This document shows, one piece after another, positions 1 to 9,160 of a stretch of 64,000 bases of DNA (position 1 is its first letter; each line of letters starts with the position of its first letter). The stretch is taken from the NCBI RefSeq assembly GCF_008329535.1, contig NZ_NPKR01000004.1:124001-188000 (forward strand). Reading direction: 5' to 3'. This stretch comes from Mycolicibacterium sp. P1-18 (GTDB taxonomy: Bacteria > Actinomycetota > Actinomycetes > Mycobacteriales > Mycobacteriaceae). The notes below the pieces were generated by a model. That model saw only the letters and a list, made by a program, of their open reading frames with translations. It was not told the DNA's origin and ran no database searches. The translations under genes were made by a program, and so were the position numbers.

Positions 1-1245
1 CTGGCAGAGGATGCCGTTGTCCTTGCAGAACCGGGTGATGTCGTGCACCACCAGGAAGTAACCGGGAAAGTCGAGCTTGGCGATGACGCGCAGCTCGTGC
101 TCGATCTGGGCGTAGGCCTGCGCCGCCCGCTCCGGCGGACCGTACCGGTCGCGGGCACCGGTCATCACCAGGTGCCGCAGCCAGCTGTCCTCCGTCTGCC
201 CCGGCGGCACCTCGAACGGGGGCAGCTTCGGGGCGATCAGGGCCAGCCCGAAGGCGCACTGCTCCCCCAGTTCGGCCGCGGCTGCCACCGCGCCGGGATG
301 GTGGGCGAACAGCCGGGCCATCTCGTCACCCGACCGCAGATGCGAACCACCCAGTGGCGCAAGCCATCCACTGGCCTCGTCCATCGAGTTGCGGGCCCGG
401 ATGGCGCCCATCGCCATGGCCAGCCTGCCGCGGGTCGGTTCGGCGAAGTGCGCGGCCGTGGTGGCGACGACGCCCACCCCGAACCGTGGCGCCAAGGCCG
501 CGAGCTCGGCGTTGCGTTCGGCGTCGAGGGGGTGGCCGTGGTGGGTGAGCTCGACGCTCACGCGGTCGGCCCCGAACCGGTCGACGAGGTCGGCGAGCGC
601 GGCCTCGGCGGCCGCCGGTCCACCCGTCGACAGTGCTTGGCGCACATGGCCCTTGCGGCACCCGGTGAGGATCTGCCAGTGCCCGCCGGCAGCCTCGGTC
701 AGCGCGTCGAAGTCGTAGTGCGGCTTGCCCTTCTCCCCACCGGCGAGGTGGGCGGTGGCCAACTCGCGTGACAGTCGGCGATACCCCTCCGGCCCGCGCG
801 CCAGCACCAGCAGGTGCGGCCCCGGCGGGTCGGGCGTCTCGGTGCGGGGGACGTTTCCCAGCGAGAGCTCGGCGCCGAACACCGTCTGGACGTCGAGCTC
901 CCGGGCCGCCTCGGCGAACCGGACCACCCCGTAGAGCCCGTCGTGATCGGTCAGCGCGATGGCCCGCAGGTTCAGCCGGGCGGCCTCCTCGACGAGCTCC
1001 TCCGGGGTGCTCGCCCCGTCGAGGAAGCTGTAGGCCGAGTGGGCGTGGAGTTCGGCATAAGGGGTGGCCGCACCCGTGCGCCGGTGGTCGTCGGGCCGCT
1101 CGTAGCTGCCACGCTTGCGGGACCAGGCCGGGCTGTCACCACCGTCGCCGGTGGGCTCGGGCAGGCGGGACCCGGCGCGGCGCGGCTTGCTGGTGAGCAC
1201 GCGCTGCATCTCGCCCCACGTCGACGGCCCGTCGTTCCAACCCAT
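1..1245 (-). CDS. dnaE2: Error-prone DNA polymerase III alpha subunit DnaE2, partial (C-terminal part lies beyond the left edge)
   Basis: The 415 N-terminal residues of a C-family polymerase are present; the frame is open to base 1. A PHP domain begins near residue 62, with the metal-site pieces HAHS (about 67-70) and TDHDG (about 99-103), and the last residues visible enter the polymerase core. Start is ATG at 1245, 13 nt from a perfect SOS box, which supports it. DnaE2 is the catalytic translesion polymerase of the mycobacterial mutasome and works with ImuA' and ImuB, both encoded about 8 kb away here. DnaE1 is the alternative family member, but the SOS box and the imu genes favour DnaE2. 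Confidence 0.93.
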   Translation of the reverse strand, partial: MGWNDGPSTWGEMQRVLTSKPRRAGSRLPEPTGDGGDSPAWSRKRGSYERPDDHRRTGAATPYAELHAHSAYSFLDGASTPEELVEEAARLNLRAIALTDHDGLYGVVRFAEAARELDVQTVFGAELSLGNVPRTETPDPPGPHLLVLARGPEGYRRLSRELATAHLAGGEKGKPHYDFDALTEAAGGHWQILTGCRKGHVRQALSTGGPAAAEAALADLVDRFGADRVSVELTHHGHPLDAERNAELAALAPRFGVGVVATTAAHFAEPTRGRLAMAMGAIRARNSMDEASGWLAPLGGSHLRSGDEMARLFAHHPGAVAAAAELGEQCAFGLALIAPKLPPFEVPPGQTEDSWLRHLVMTGARDRYGPPERAAQAYAQIEHELRVIAKLDFPGYFLVVHDITRFCKDNGILCQ

Positions 1246-1258
1246 CCCGCAACGCTAG

Positions 1259-1274
1259 TCGAACACGTGTTCGA
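1259..1274 (-). promoter_or_regulatory. LexA (SOS) box of dnaE2
   Basis: TCGAACACGTGTTCGA is a perfect 16-bp palindrome and matches the mycobacterial/Gram-positive SOS consensus TCGAAC-N4-GTTCGA at every defined position. It lies 13 nt before the dnaE2 start and just past the stop of the neighbouring reductase gene, so it can only serve dnaE2. Confidence 0.93.
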
Positions 1275-1277
1275 TTT

Positions 1278-1853
1278 CTAGGCGGCGTACGTGATCACCA
1301 ATGCTCCCGTGCTCACCGGCGTGCAGTCGAGCAGCCGCAACGATTGCCGAACGCCAGGGCCGAACAACCGACGGCCCTCACCCAGCACGATCGGAGCGAC
1401 CATCAACACGTACTCGTCGATCACCCCGGCCTTCGCCAGCGAGTCGATCAGCACGCCACTGCCCATGATCACCAGATTGGCATCGGAACGCCGTGTGAGC
1501 GCCGCCACCTCGGCGGGGACGTCGCCGTGCAGCAGTTCCGAGTTGGGCCACCGCAGCGTCGTCGCGGGGTCCCCGGACACGACGTGCTTGCGCGTGGTGT
1601 TCAGCGCGTCCCGGAACGGCCCACCGCGTGCGTTCCAGGACTCCAGCAGATCGTCGTAGCTCCGCCGGCCGAACAACCACTCGAAGTCGGTGGACATCCG
1701 CTCGCCCATCTTCGCGGCGACCACGGGGTCGCTGAACGGCATCGCCCAACCGCCGTGCGTGAACCCGTCACGGGGGTCCTCGTCGGCCCGCCCCGGCGCC
1801 TGCATGACCCCGTCCAGCGTGACCCAATTCGCCACGACCACCTTGCCCGTCAC
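1278..1853 (-). CDS. Dihydrofolate reductase family protein (RibD C-terminal-like)
   Basis: A 191-residue single-domain protein with the family N-terminus (VVANWVTLDGVMQAPG, residues 5-20) and the later block VIMGSGVLIDSL followed by VLGEGRRLF near the C-terminus. This fold covers bacterial RibD-type reductases and many uncharacterised NADPH-dependent enzymes; true folate reductase activity should not be assumed. GTG start at 1853. It is transcribed toward dnaE2, but the SOS box lies between them, so dnaE2 has its own promoter. Substrate unknown. Confidence 0.82.
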   Translation of the reverse strand: MTGKVVVANWVTLDGVMQAPGRADEDPRDGFTHGGWAMPFSDPVVAAKMGERMSTDFEWLFGRRSYDDLLESWNARGGPFRDALNTTRKHVVSGDPATTLRWPNSELLHGDVPAEVAALTRRSDANLVIMGSGVLIDSLAKAGVIDEYVLMVAPIVLGEGRRLFGPGVRQSLRLLDCTPVSTGALVITYAA

Positions 1854-1965
1854 GTGCCCATCACCATCCCCTCGCCGACTCCGTCGATGCAGACTTCCGT
1901 CAGGACGATTAGTAATCGCCGCCCCGCTGGTCTACCCCACCAGCACCACCGACAAGGAGACCGTG

Positions 1966-2646
1966 ATGACACAGGCCAAGCCACCCGTCGTCGACCAGGA
2001 CGCCTGGCGCACCGCCCTCGACGACCTTCGCGCCAGGGAGAAGGCCGCGACCCGAGAGCTCGACGCGATCGCCGCCCAGCGCCGCCGGCTGCCGATGGTC
2101 GAGATGCCGGAGTACACCCTGATCGGCGCCGACGGGCCGGTCCGGCTGGTCGACGTCTTCGACGGCCGTTCTCAGCTGATCGTCTACAACCACATGTGGA
2201 CCGACGGCGCGCAGTGGCAGTGCGGCGGCTGCACGGGCTTCACCTCGCAGTTCACCCGGCTGGAATTCCTGGAGGCCTACGACGCCCGGTTCGTCGTCGT
2301 GACCAACGGACCGATCGACGAGGCCCTGGCCTACAAGGCCAGGGTCGGCAACCGGATGGAGTGGTATTCGTCGTCGGAGAGTTCGTTCGGCGCCGACGTC
2401 GGCGCGGCACCGGGTAGCGGCTTCGCGGTGAACGTGTTCCTCCGCGACGGCGACTCCGCGTACCGCACCTGGCACACCGACGGCCGTGGCACCGAGCAGC
2501 TCAGCCACAGCTTTGCGCTGATCGACCTGCTGCCCTGGGGTCGGCAGGAGGAGTGGCAGGACTCGCCGCAGGGGTGGCCGCAGGCCCCCACCTACTCCAA
2601 GTGGCTGGACTCACCGGACATCGCCAAGGCGTACGGCACCGGCTAG
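1966..2646 (+). CDS. DUF899 family thioredoxin-fold protein
   Basis: A 226-residue protein of the DUF899 family. The ATG at 1966 is preceded by AAGGAGA at 1953-1959 and is preferred to upstream in-frame starts. Residues 10-42 are predicted helical (rich in A, R, E). A thioredoxin-like core follows, with a CGGC pair (Cys86, Cys89) in the place of a redox CxxC motif, and a C-terminal block rich in Trp and Pro (LLPWGRQEEW). Members are common in actinobacteria and lack an established function; a redox role is inferred from the fold only. Confidence 0.8.
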   Translation: MTQAKPPVVDQDAWRTALDDLRAREKAATRELDAIAAQRRRLPMVEMPEYTLIGADGPVRLVDVFDGRSQLIVYNHMWTDGAQWQCGGCTGFTSQFTRLEFLEAYDARFVVVTNGPIDEALAYKARVGNRMEWYSSSESSFGADVGAAPGSGFAVNVFLRDGDSAYRTWHTDGRGTEQLSHSFALIDLLPWGRQEEWQDSPQGWPQAPTYSKWLDSPDIAKAYGTG

Positions 2647-2682
2647 CGGAGACCGCTCAGGTTCGCGGCGCAAGATGTCCTC

Positions 2683-3447
2683 ATGGCGAAGACATTGGAC
2701 GGCACCGCCGCGCTGGTGACCGGAGCGAGCAGTGGCATCGGAGAGGCGACGGCCCTGGCCCTGGCCGCAGAGGGAGCCACCGTCGCACTGGTGGCGCGCC
2801 GGCGCAAGCGGCTCGACGATCTGAAGCAGCGCATCGAGTCCGCCGGCGGCGCGGCCGTCACCGTCGAGGCCGACGTGTCCGATCGGCGGCAGGCCACCGC
2901 GGCCGTCGAGGCCACGATCGCCGAACTGGGCCGCCTGGACACCGTGGTCAACAACGCGGGTCTGATGCTGATCGGCCCGGCCGCCGAGGCCGACCCCGCC
3001 GACTGGGACACCATGCTGTCGGTCAACGTGCAAGGCCTGCTGTACGTCACCCGCGCCGCGCTGCCGCACCTGATCGCGGCGGCGGCCGATTCACCGCGCG
3101 GTGTCGCCGACGTCGTCAACATCAGCTCGACCGCGGGCCGGGTCGCGCGGCCGGGCACCGCCGTCTACTCGCTGACCAAGTTCGGCGTCGGCGCCTTCTC
3201 CGAGGGCATCCGTCAAGAAGTGCTGGGCCAGCGGGTCCGGGTGGGGCTCGTCGAGCCCGGAACCGTGGCGACCGAGATCACCGACAACCTGTCCGCGGCC
3301 GACCGCGAGGCCATCGAACAGCGCAGCCCCGGCATGGTGAAACTGGAGCCGGCCGACATCGCCGATGCGGTGACCTACATGGTGACCCGCGACCGCCGCG
3401 TCGCGGTCAACGAGATCCTGGTGCGGGCGGCCGAACAGACCTGGTGA
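2683..3447 (+). CDS. Short-chain dehydrogenase/reductase (YdfG-like)
   Basis: Classical SDR of 254 residues. The nucleotide motif TGASSGIG is at 13-20, NNAG at 90-93, and the catalytic set is Ser149 (or Ser148), Tyr162 and Lys166. The C-terminal residues 225-254 resemble oxidoreductases acting on small hydroxy acids or aldehydes such as YdfG. ATG start at 2683, 36 nt after the DUF899 gene; the two may share a transcript. Substrate cannot be assigned. Confidence 0.87.
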   Translation: MAKTLDGTAALVTGASSGIGEATALALAAEGATVALVARRRKRLDDLKQRIESAGGAAVTVEADVSDRRQATAAVEATIAELGRLDTVVNNAGLMLIGPAAEADPADWDTMLSVNVQGLLYVTRAALPHLIAAAADSPRGVADVVNISSTAGRVARPGTAVYSLTKFGVGAFSEGIRQEVLGQRVRVGLVEPGTVATEITDNLSAADREAIEQRSPGMVKLEPADIADAVTYMVTRDRRVAVNEILVRAAEQTW

Positions 3448-3517
3448 CGGGTGTGGAGGCAAGCCAGCGGCCCCCCGGCCAAGGTGGGTGGGCCCCGCCC
3501 CGTGACACCATGGACGG

Positions 3518-4600
3518 GTGACCGAAGACAAGCACGGAGTCGCCCTCGTCGTCGGGGCGACGGGCATCGTCGGACAAGCACTCGGCACCCAACTCGTCGA
3601 GGCCGGCTGGCAGACCTACGGGTTGTCGCGCAGTGGGGGACGCCCGGTGGACGGCATGACGCCCGTAGCCGCCGATCTGCTGGATCCCGCGGCGCTGCAG
3701 GAGGCGCTCGCCGACGTCGACCCGGAACTGGTGTTCATCACCGCGTGGATGAAGAAGGACACCGAAGCCGAGAACATCGAGGTCAACAGCGCGACGGTGC
3801 GCAACGTCCTCGCCGCGGTCGGGCCGAGGGGTTCGGTACGCCACGCCGCGCTGATGACGGGCCTGAAGCACTACCTGGGGCCGTTCGACGACTACGCCAC
3901 CGGCGACATGCCCGACACGCCGTTCCACGAATACGAGGAACGCCTGGACAGCCCGAACTTCTACTACGCGCAGGAAGACGAATTGTTCGCCGCCGCAGCC
4001 GAACACGGGTTCGGCTGGAGCGTGCACCGCGCGCACAGCATCTTCGGATACGCCACCGGCAACGCGATGAACATGGCGCTCACGCTGAGCGTGTACGCCG
4101 AGATCTGCCGGGAAACCAACGCCCCCTTCATCTTTCCCGGCTCCGAGACGCAGTGGAACGGCCTGACCGACGTCTCGGACTCCGACCTCGTCGGCGAGCA
4201 GATGATCTGGGCGGCCACCGATCCGCAGGGCCGCGACCAAGCGTTCAACATCGTCAACGGCGACGTCTTCCGGTGGCGCTGGCTGTGGCCCCAGATCGCC
4301 GAGACGTTCGGGGTCGAGCCCGTCGGCTTCGAGGACTCGCCACGCCCACTCGACGACAGAATGGGTGAGGCGCAACAGGTGTGGCGCACCATCGCCGAGC
4401 GGCACCACCTGGCCGAAGCGGACGTCGACCGGTTGGCGTCGTGGTGGCACACCGACGGCGACCTGGGCCGCAACATCGAGTGCCTGACCGACATGACGAA
4501 GAGCCGCAAGGCCGGGTTCCTGGGTTTTCGGTCGACCGTGGACAGCTTCGCCGACAAGGTGGAGCGCTACCGCGCGTCGAACGTCCTACCGCGGCACTGA
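3518..4600 (+). CDS. PRISE-like NAD(P)-dependent reductase (progesterone 5-beta-reductase/iridoid synthase type)
   Basis: A 360-residue extended SDR. The Rossmann motif GATGIVG is at 13-19. The hallmark PRISE blocks are TGLKHYLGPF (114-123, with the catalytic Lys117) and NFYYAQED (147-154, with the catalytic Tyr). PRISE enzymes reduce the C=C bond of activated enones; bacterial members are largely uncharacterised. GTG start at 3518. It ends 19 nt from the convergent dehydratase gene. A generic NAD-dependent epimerase/dehydratase is the fallback annotation. Confidence 0.82.
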   Translation: MTEDKHGVALVVGATGIVGQALGTQLVEAGWQTYGLSRSGGRPVDGMTPVAADLLDPAALQEALADVDPELVFITAWMKKDTEAENIEVNSATVRNVLAAVGPRGSVRHAALMTGLKHYLGPFDDYATGDMPDTPFHEYEERLDSPNFYYAQEDELFAAAAEHGFGWSVHRAHSIFGYATGNAMNMALTLSVYAEICRETNAPFIFPGSETQWNGLTDVSDSDLVGEQMIWAATDPQGRDQAFNIVNGDVFRWRWLWPQIAETFGVEPVGFEDSPRPLDDRMGEAQQVWRTIAERHHLAEADVDRLASWWHTDGDLGRNIECLTDMTKSRKAGFLGFRSTVDSFADKVERYRASNVLPRH

Positions 4601-4619
4601 CGCTTACCGACGCGGCGCG

Positions 4620-5489
4620 TCAGTCCAGGTACTCGGCGGTGCCGTCGTCGAGCACCACGCGGGCGTTGGACCCGTCGGCCCCGGCGGCCTCGGTGCGGAA
4701 CACCGCGTGCCCGGGTTCGGTGCGCCAGACCGACGTCGTCAACGTCTCACCGGGGAACACCGGTGAGGTGAACCGTGCGCCGACGGCGGTGATCTTGGTG
4801 GCGTCGTTGCCCCCGAGTTCGGCCACCAGCACCCGGCCCGCGACCCCATAGGTGCACAGCCCGTGCAGGATTGGCCTCGGGAAGCCCGCGAGGTTCTGCG
4901 CGAACCACGGATCGCTGTGCAACGGATTGCGGTCCCCCGACAGCCGATAGATCAGCGGCTGGTCCTCGGTCGTCGGCAGGGCGACCGTGGCATCGGGTTC
5001 GCGGTCGGGAATCTGCGGGGCGACGGGCCGCTCGCCGGGTTGACCGCCGAAGCCACCCTCGCCGCGAATGACGGCCGTCGAGATCGTCTCCGCGATCACC
5101 TTGCCCGTCTCCGGGTCGGTGCCGGTGCCCTTCAGCACCAGGATGGCGTTCTTCCCCTCACCCTTGTCCTGGACGTCGACGACCTCGGAGGCGACGTTGA
5201 GCTTGCCGGAGGTCGGCAGCGGCGCGTACAGGCGAATCTGCTGCGAACCGTGCAGCAGCATGGCCCAGTTGAAGGAGCCGACCTCGGCCGCCGCTCCCCA
5301 TGCGGGGCAAGCGATGACGGCGTAGGTCGGCAGCACCTGCTGCTGGACGTCGTGGCTGTTCTCGGTCGTGAACGCCAGGTCCTTGGCCCCTGCGCCGACC
5401 CCGAGCGCATAGAGCAGCGTGTCGCGCTCGGTCCACTCGAACGGTTGCGGTGCGGTGGTGGCACCGACGGCGTCTGGGTTGATCGGCAT
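4620..5489 (-). CDS. htdY: MaoC-like (3R)-hydroxyacyl thioester dehydratase, HtdY homologue
   Basis: A 289-residue double hot-dog protein. The hydratase-2 motif YRLSGDRNPLH is at 181-191, with the catalytic Asp186 and His191. Length and position next to the AcrA1-like gene match M. tuberculosis Rv3389c (HtdY), which dehydrates long-chain 3-hydroxyacyl thioesters. The start at 5489 (MPIN) has GGGAGAAG just upstream; an in-frame start at 5600 would run into the divergent reductase promoter and is rejected. Likely role: acyl-CoA metabolism, reported by some work to act in steroid side-chain or fatty acid turnover. Confidence 0.87.
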   Translation of the reverse strand: MPINPDAVGATTAPQPFEWTERDTLLYALGVGAGAKDLAFTTENSHDVQQQVLPTYAVIACPAWGAAAEVGSFNWAMLLHGSQQIRLYAPLPTSGKLNVASEVVDVQDKGEGKNAILVLKGTGTDPETGKVIAETISTAVIRGEGGFGGQPGERPVAPQIPDREPDATVALPTTEDQPLIYRLSGDRNPLHSDPWFAQNLAGFPRPILHGLCTYGVAGRVLVAELGGNDATKITAVGARFTSPVFPGETLTTSVWRTEPGHAVFRTEAAGADGSNARVVLDDGTAEYLD

Positions 5490-5589
5490 GCTCTTCTCCC
5501 TCGAAGGCGGTGGCGGCTCAATCGGACGATAGCGCGACGCTCCCGCACCGCGGCACGGTGGGTTGACCTTTGCCGGAACTAGGGTGACC

Positions 5590-7611
5590 ATGACTCGCAT
5601 GCGCTATGTCGTTACCGGCGGTACCGGGTTCATCGGCCGCCGCGTCGTCTCCGCGATCCTGGCCGGACACGCCGACGCCGACGTCTGGGTCCTGGTCCGT
5701 CGGGAGTCGCTGTCCCGGTTCGAGCGGCTCGCCGCCCAGTGGGGCGAACGCGCGAAACCGCTGGTCGGCGATCTGACGTCGGCCGGCCTGGGGCTGTCGG
5801 AGACGGCCGTCGCCGAACTGGGGCCCGTCGACCACGTGGTGCACTGCGGCGCCGTGTACGACGTGACGGCCGACGACGAGGCTCAGCGGGCCGCCAACGT
5901 GGACGGCACCAAGGCGGTGATCGAGCTCGCGTTGCGGGTGGACGCCACGCTGCACCACGTGTCGTCAATCGCGGTGGCAGGCACCTTTCCCGGCGAGTAC
6001 ACCGAGGACGACTTCGACGTCGCGCAGGAGTTGCCGACGCCGTACCACCAGACGAAGTTCGAAGCCGAGATGCTGGTGCGCGCCGCACCGGGGCTGCGGT
6101 ACCGGGTCTACCGCCCGGCCGTCGTCGTCGGCGACTCCCGGACCGGCGAGATGGACAAGGTCGACGGTCCGTACTACTTCTTCGGACTGCTCGCCAAGCT
6201 GTCCGTGCTGCCGAGGTACACGCCGATCCTGTTGCCCGACACGGGCCGCACCAACGTCGTCCCCGTGGACTACGTGGTCGACGCCCTCACCACCATCATG
6301 GACGTCCCCGGCCGGGACGGGCAGACGTTCCACCTGACGGCACCGAAATCGATTGGTCTCACCCAGATCTACCGTGGCGTGGCCAAGGAGGCCCGCCTGC
6401 CGGGGCTCCGCGGCTCACTACCCGGGTCGTTGGCGACACCGTTGCTCACGGCCACCGGACGGGCCAAGATCCTGCGCAACATGGCCGCCACCCAGCTGGG
6501 CATCCCGGCGGAAGTCCTCGACGTCGTCGACCTCGCCCCGACCTTCACCTCCGACAACACCGTGGACGCGTTGCGAGGCAGCGGGATTCGCGTTCCCGAG
6601 TTCGCCTCCTACGCACCCCGGCTGTGGCGCTACTGGGCCGAGCACCTGGATCCGGACCGGGCCCGCCGCGACGATCCCGCGGGTGCGTTGGCCGGCCGCC
6701 ACGTCGTCATCACGGGTGCCTCCAGCGGCATCGGCCGGGCCTCCGCCCTGGCCGTGGCCGAACGCGGTGCGCGCGTGTTCGCCCTGGCGCGCAACGCCGA
6801 CGCCCTCGACGACCTGATCGCCGAGATTCGCGACGCCGGCGGCGACGCCCACGCATTCACCTGTGACGTCACCGATTCGGCGTCGGTCGACCACACCGTG
6901 AAGGACATCCTCGGCCGGTTCGGCCACGTCGACTACCTGGTCAACAACGCCGGCCGCTCGATCCGCCGGTCGGTGTCGGCCTCGACCGACCGGTTGCACG
7001 ACTACGAGCGCGTGATGGCGGTCAACTACTTCGGGTCGGTGCGGATGGTGCTCGCGCTGCTGCCCCACTGGCGCGAACGCCGGTTCGGCCACGTCGTCAA
7101 CGTCTCGAGTGCGGGCGTGCAGGCCAGCAGCCCCAAGTACAGCGCCTACGTCCCCAGCAAGGCCGCACTCGACGCCTTCGCTGAAGTCGTTGGCAGCGAA
7201 ACACTTTCAGACCACATCACCTTCACCAGCATCCACATGCCGCTGGTCAAGACACCGATGATCGCGCCGTCGCGCAAGCTCAACCCGATGCCCGCCATCA
7301 CGGCGGACCACGCGGCGGCCATGGTGGTCCGCGCACTGGTGGACAAACCCGCCCGGATCGACACGCCCGTCGGCACGCTGGCCGAGGCCGGGCACTACTT
7401 CGCCCCCGGGCTGTCCCGTCGGATCATGCACCAGTTGTATCTCGGCTACCCCGATTCGCCGGCCGCCCGGGGGGTCACCGCGTCCACGGAGGCGCAGCCC
7501 ACGCGACGGCCCAGACGACCCGCTCGCGTGCTGCCCCCGGGCCTGGTGAACCTGCGCACGCCCGGACCGATCAAGCGGGCGGTTCGACTGGTACCAGGTG
7601 TGCATTGGTGA
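5590..7611 (+). CDS. acrA1: AcrA1-like fatty acyl-CoA/aldehyde reductase, two fused SDR domains
   Basis: A 673-residue fusion. The N-terminal half is an extended SDR with TGGTGFIG (9-16) and TPYHQTK near 150 (Tyr/Lys pair). The C-terminal half is a classical SDR with TGASSGIG near 375, NNAG, and SAYVPSK near 520. This arrangement is that of mycobacterial AcrA1 (Rv3391), a fatty acyl-CoA reductase linked to fatty alcohol and wax ester formation; reduction of acyl-CoA to alcohol here is inferred from that homology. The start at 5590 is chosen over GTG/ATG at 5563 because it leaves more promoter space; 5599 is also possible. Confidence 0.86.
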   Translation: MTRMRYVVTGGTGFIGRRVVSAILAGHADADVWVLVRRESLSRFERLAAQWGERAKPLVGDLTSAGLGLSETAVAELGPVDHVVHCGAVYDVTADDEAQRAANVDGTKAVIELALRVDATLHHVSSIAVAGTFPGEYTEDDFDVAQELPTPYHQTKFEAEMLVRAAPGLRYRVYRPAVVVGDSRTGEMDKVDGPYYFFGLLAKLSVLPRYTPILLPDTGRTNVVPVDYVVDALTTIMDVPGRDGQTFHLTAPKSIGLTQIYRGVAKEARLPGLRGSLPGSLATPLLTATGRAKILRNMAATQLGIPAEVLDVVDLAPTFTSDNTVDALRGSGIRVPEFASYAPRLWRYWAEHLDPDRARRDDPAGALAGRHVVITGASSGIGRASALAVAERGARVFALARNADALDDLIAEIRDAGGDAHAFTCDVTDSASVDHTVKDILGRFGHVDYLVNNAGRSIRRSVSASTDRLHDYERVMAVNYFGSVRMVLALLPHWRERRFGHVVNVSSAGVQASSPKYSAYVPSKAALDAFAEVVGSETLSDHITFTSIHMPLVKTPMIAPSRKLNPMPAITADHAAAMVVRALVDKPARIDTPVGTLAEAGHYFAPGLSRRIMHQLYLGYPDSPAARGVTASTEAQPTRRPRRPARVLPPGLVNLRTPGPIKRAVRLVPGVHW

Positions 7612-7635
7612 CCGCCCCGCCCTAGTGTTGGCCGC

Positions 7636-8709
7636 GTGACAGAGGTCGTTGGGACGGGCGCGGAGGTGACGGCTCGGCTGCCCGTCTTCGCCGACGTCGA
7701 CACGGGTGTGGACGACGCGATGGCGCTCGCCTACCTGCTGGCCAGTGCGGACGCCGAGCTCGTCGGCGTCGCCTCGACCGCGGGGAACGTGCCCGTCGAC
7801 CAGGTGTGCGTCAACAATCTCGGCCTGCTCGCCCTCTGTGGCGCGGGTGACGTCCCGGTGTCGAGGGGCTCGGAACGTCCGCTGGCGATGCCGCTGCGCA
7901 CCGCCGAGGACACCCACGGCCCGGAGGGGCTGGGTTATGCCCGGCTACCGGCCGGCGACGGGCAACTCACCGACTACGACGCGGCCACGGCCTGGGTGCG
8001 TGCGGCCCGCGAACATCCGGGTGAGCTCGTCGGCCTGGTCACCGGGCCGTTGACCAATCTGGCGCTCGCCATGCGCATCGAGCCGGGCCTGCCCAGGTTG
8101 TTGCGGCGGCTCGTCATCATGGGCGGCGCGTTCGACTACCGCGGCAACACCACCCCGGTGGCCGAGTGGAACATCAACGTCGACCCCGAGTCCGGCTCGG
8201 AGGTCTTCACCGTGTGGGGCGCGGCATGGGGGCTGGACCAGCCGACGCACCTGCCCATCGTGTTGGGGCTCAACCTGACCGAGCACGCCGTGATGACGCC
8301 CGCGACGCTGAGCCGGCTGGCCGCGGCCGCCGGGTCGGCCACCACGCCGATGAGCGTGCTCGACGACCGGGGAACCAGATCGGCGGCGTCGAACCCGCTG
8401 ATTCGCGTGCTCGAGGATGCGATGCGGTTCTACTTCGAGTTCCACTTCGACCAGGGCGAGGGCTACCTGGCGCACCTGCACGATCCGCTGGCCGCCGCGG
8501 TGGCGCTGGATCCCGACCTCGTCACCTACCGGCAGGCAACCGTCGACGTCGAACTGACGGGCACCCTGACCCGCGGGATGACGGTCGCCGACTGGCGTGG
8601 GCATTGGGGCCGTTACCCCAACGCACACATCGGCATTCAGGTCGACCCGGAGGCCTTCTTCGACCGGTTCGTCGCGCGGGTGGGTCCCTTCGCCGCCACG
8701 CTGGGGTGA
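7636..8709 (+). CDS. iunH: Inosine-uridine preferring nucleoside hydrolase
   Basis: A 357-residue member of the nucleoside hydrolase family. The calcium/ribose motif DVDTGVDD is at 20-27, EWNINVDPE lies mid-protein, and HDPLA near 283 carries the conserved histidine. It hydrolyses the N-glycosidic bond of nucleosides to ribose and base, a salvage role. GTG start at 7636, 24 nt after the AcrA1-like gene. In M. tuberculosis iunH (Rv3393) also sits near acrA1 and imuB. The base specificity cannot be read from sequence. Confidence 0.9.
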   Translation: MTEVVGTGAEVTARLPVFADVDTGVDDAMALAYLLASADAELVGVASTAGNVPVDQVCVNNLGLLALCGAGDVPVSRGSERPLAMPLRTAEDTHGPEGLGYARLPAGDGQLTDYDAATAWVRAAREHPGELVGLVTGPLTNLALAMRIEPGLPRLLRRLVIMGGAFDYRGNTTPVAEWNINVDPESGSEVFTVWGAAWGLDQPTHLPIVLGLNLTEHAVMTPATLSRLAAAAGSATTPMSVLDDRGTRSAASNPLIRVLEDAMRFYFEFHFDQGEGYLAHLHDPLAAAVALDPDLVTYRQATVDVELTGTLTRGMTVADWRGHWGRYPNAHIGIQVDPEAFFDRFVARVGPFAATLG

Positions 8710-8713
8710 ACGG

Positions 8714-9136
8714 TCAGTCGTCGGTGACCACGAGGGTGACGTCGATGTTGCCGCGGGTCGCGTTCGAGTAGGGGCAGACCTGGTGCGCCTTCTCGGCGAG
8801 CGCCTGGGCGGTGGCGTGGTCGACGTTGGGCAGCGTGATCTCCAGTTCGACCGCGAGGCCGAAGCCGCCGTCGTCGAGCGTGCCGATCGACACCCGCGAA
8901 CCCACCGTCGAATCCGAGACGTCCGCCTTCTCCTGCCGGGCGACCAGTCGCAGCGCCGAGTGGAAGCAGGCGGCGTACCCGATGGCGAACAGCTGCTCGG
9001 GATTGGTGCCGTCGCCGCTGCCGCCCATCTCCTTGGGAATGGCCAACTGGAGGTCGAACCTGCCGTCGGCGCTGCGGGCCTTTCCGTCGCGTCCTTCGCC
9101 GGTGGCCAACGCCTCTGCGGTGTACAAGGTCTTCAT
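8714..9136 (-). CDS. ohr: Organic hydroperoxide resistance protein (OsmC/Ohr family)
   Basis: A 140-residue OsmC-fold thiol peroxidase. The two redox cysteines are in place: Cys57 in YAACFHSAL and Cys121 in VCPYSNATRGN, the Ohr-type rather than the OsmC-type pattern. Ohr reduces organic hydroperoxides in the cytoplasm using lipoylated partners. It lies 24 nt downstream of ohrR on the same strand, so the two form an autoregulated operon. Confidence 0.94.
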   Translation of the reverse strand: MKTLYTAEALATGEGRDGKARSADGRFDLQLAIPKEMGGSGDGTNPEQLFAIGYAACFHSALRLVARQEKADVSDSTVGSRVSIGTLDDGGFGLAVELEITLPNVDHATAQALAEKAHQVCPYSNATRGNIDVTLVVTDD

Positions 9137-9160
9137 TGCGGTTCCTTTCGTGGTGCGGCC

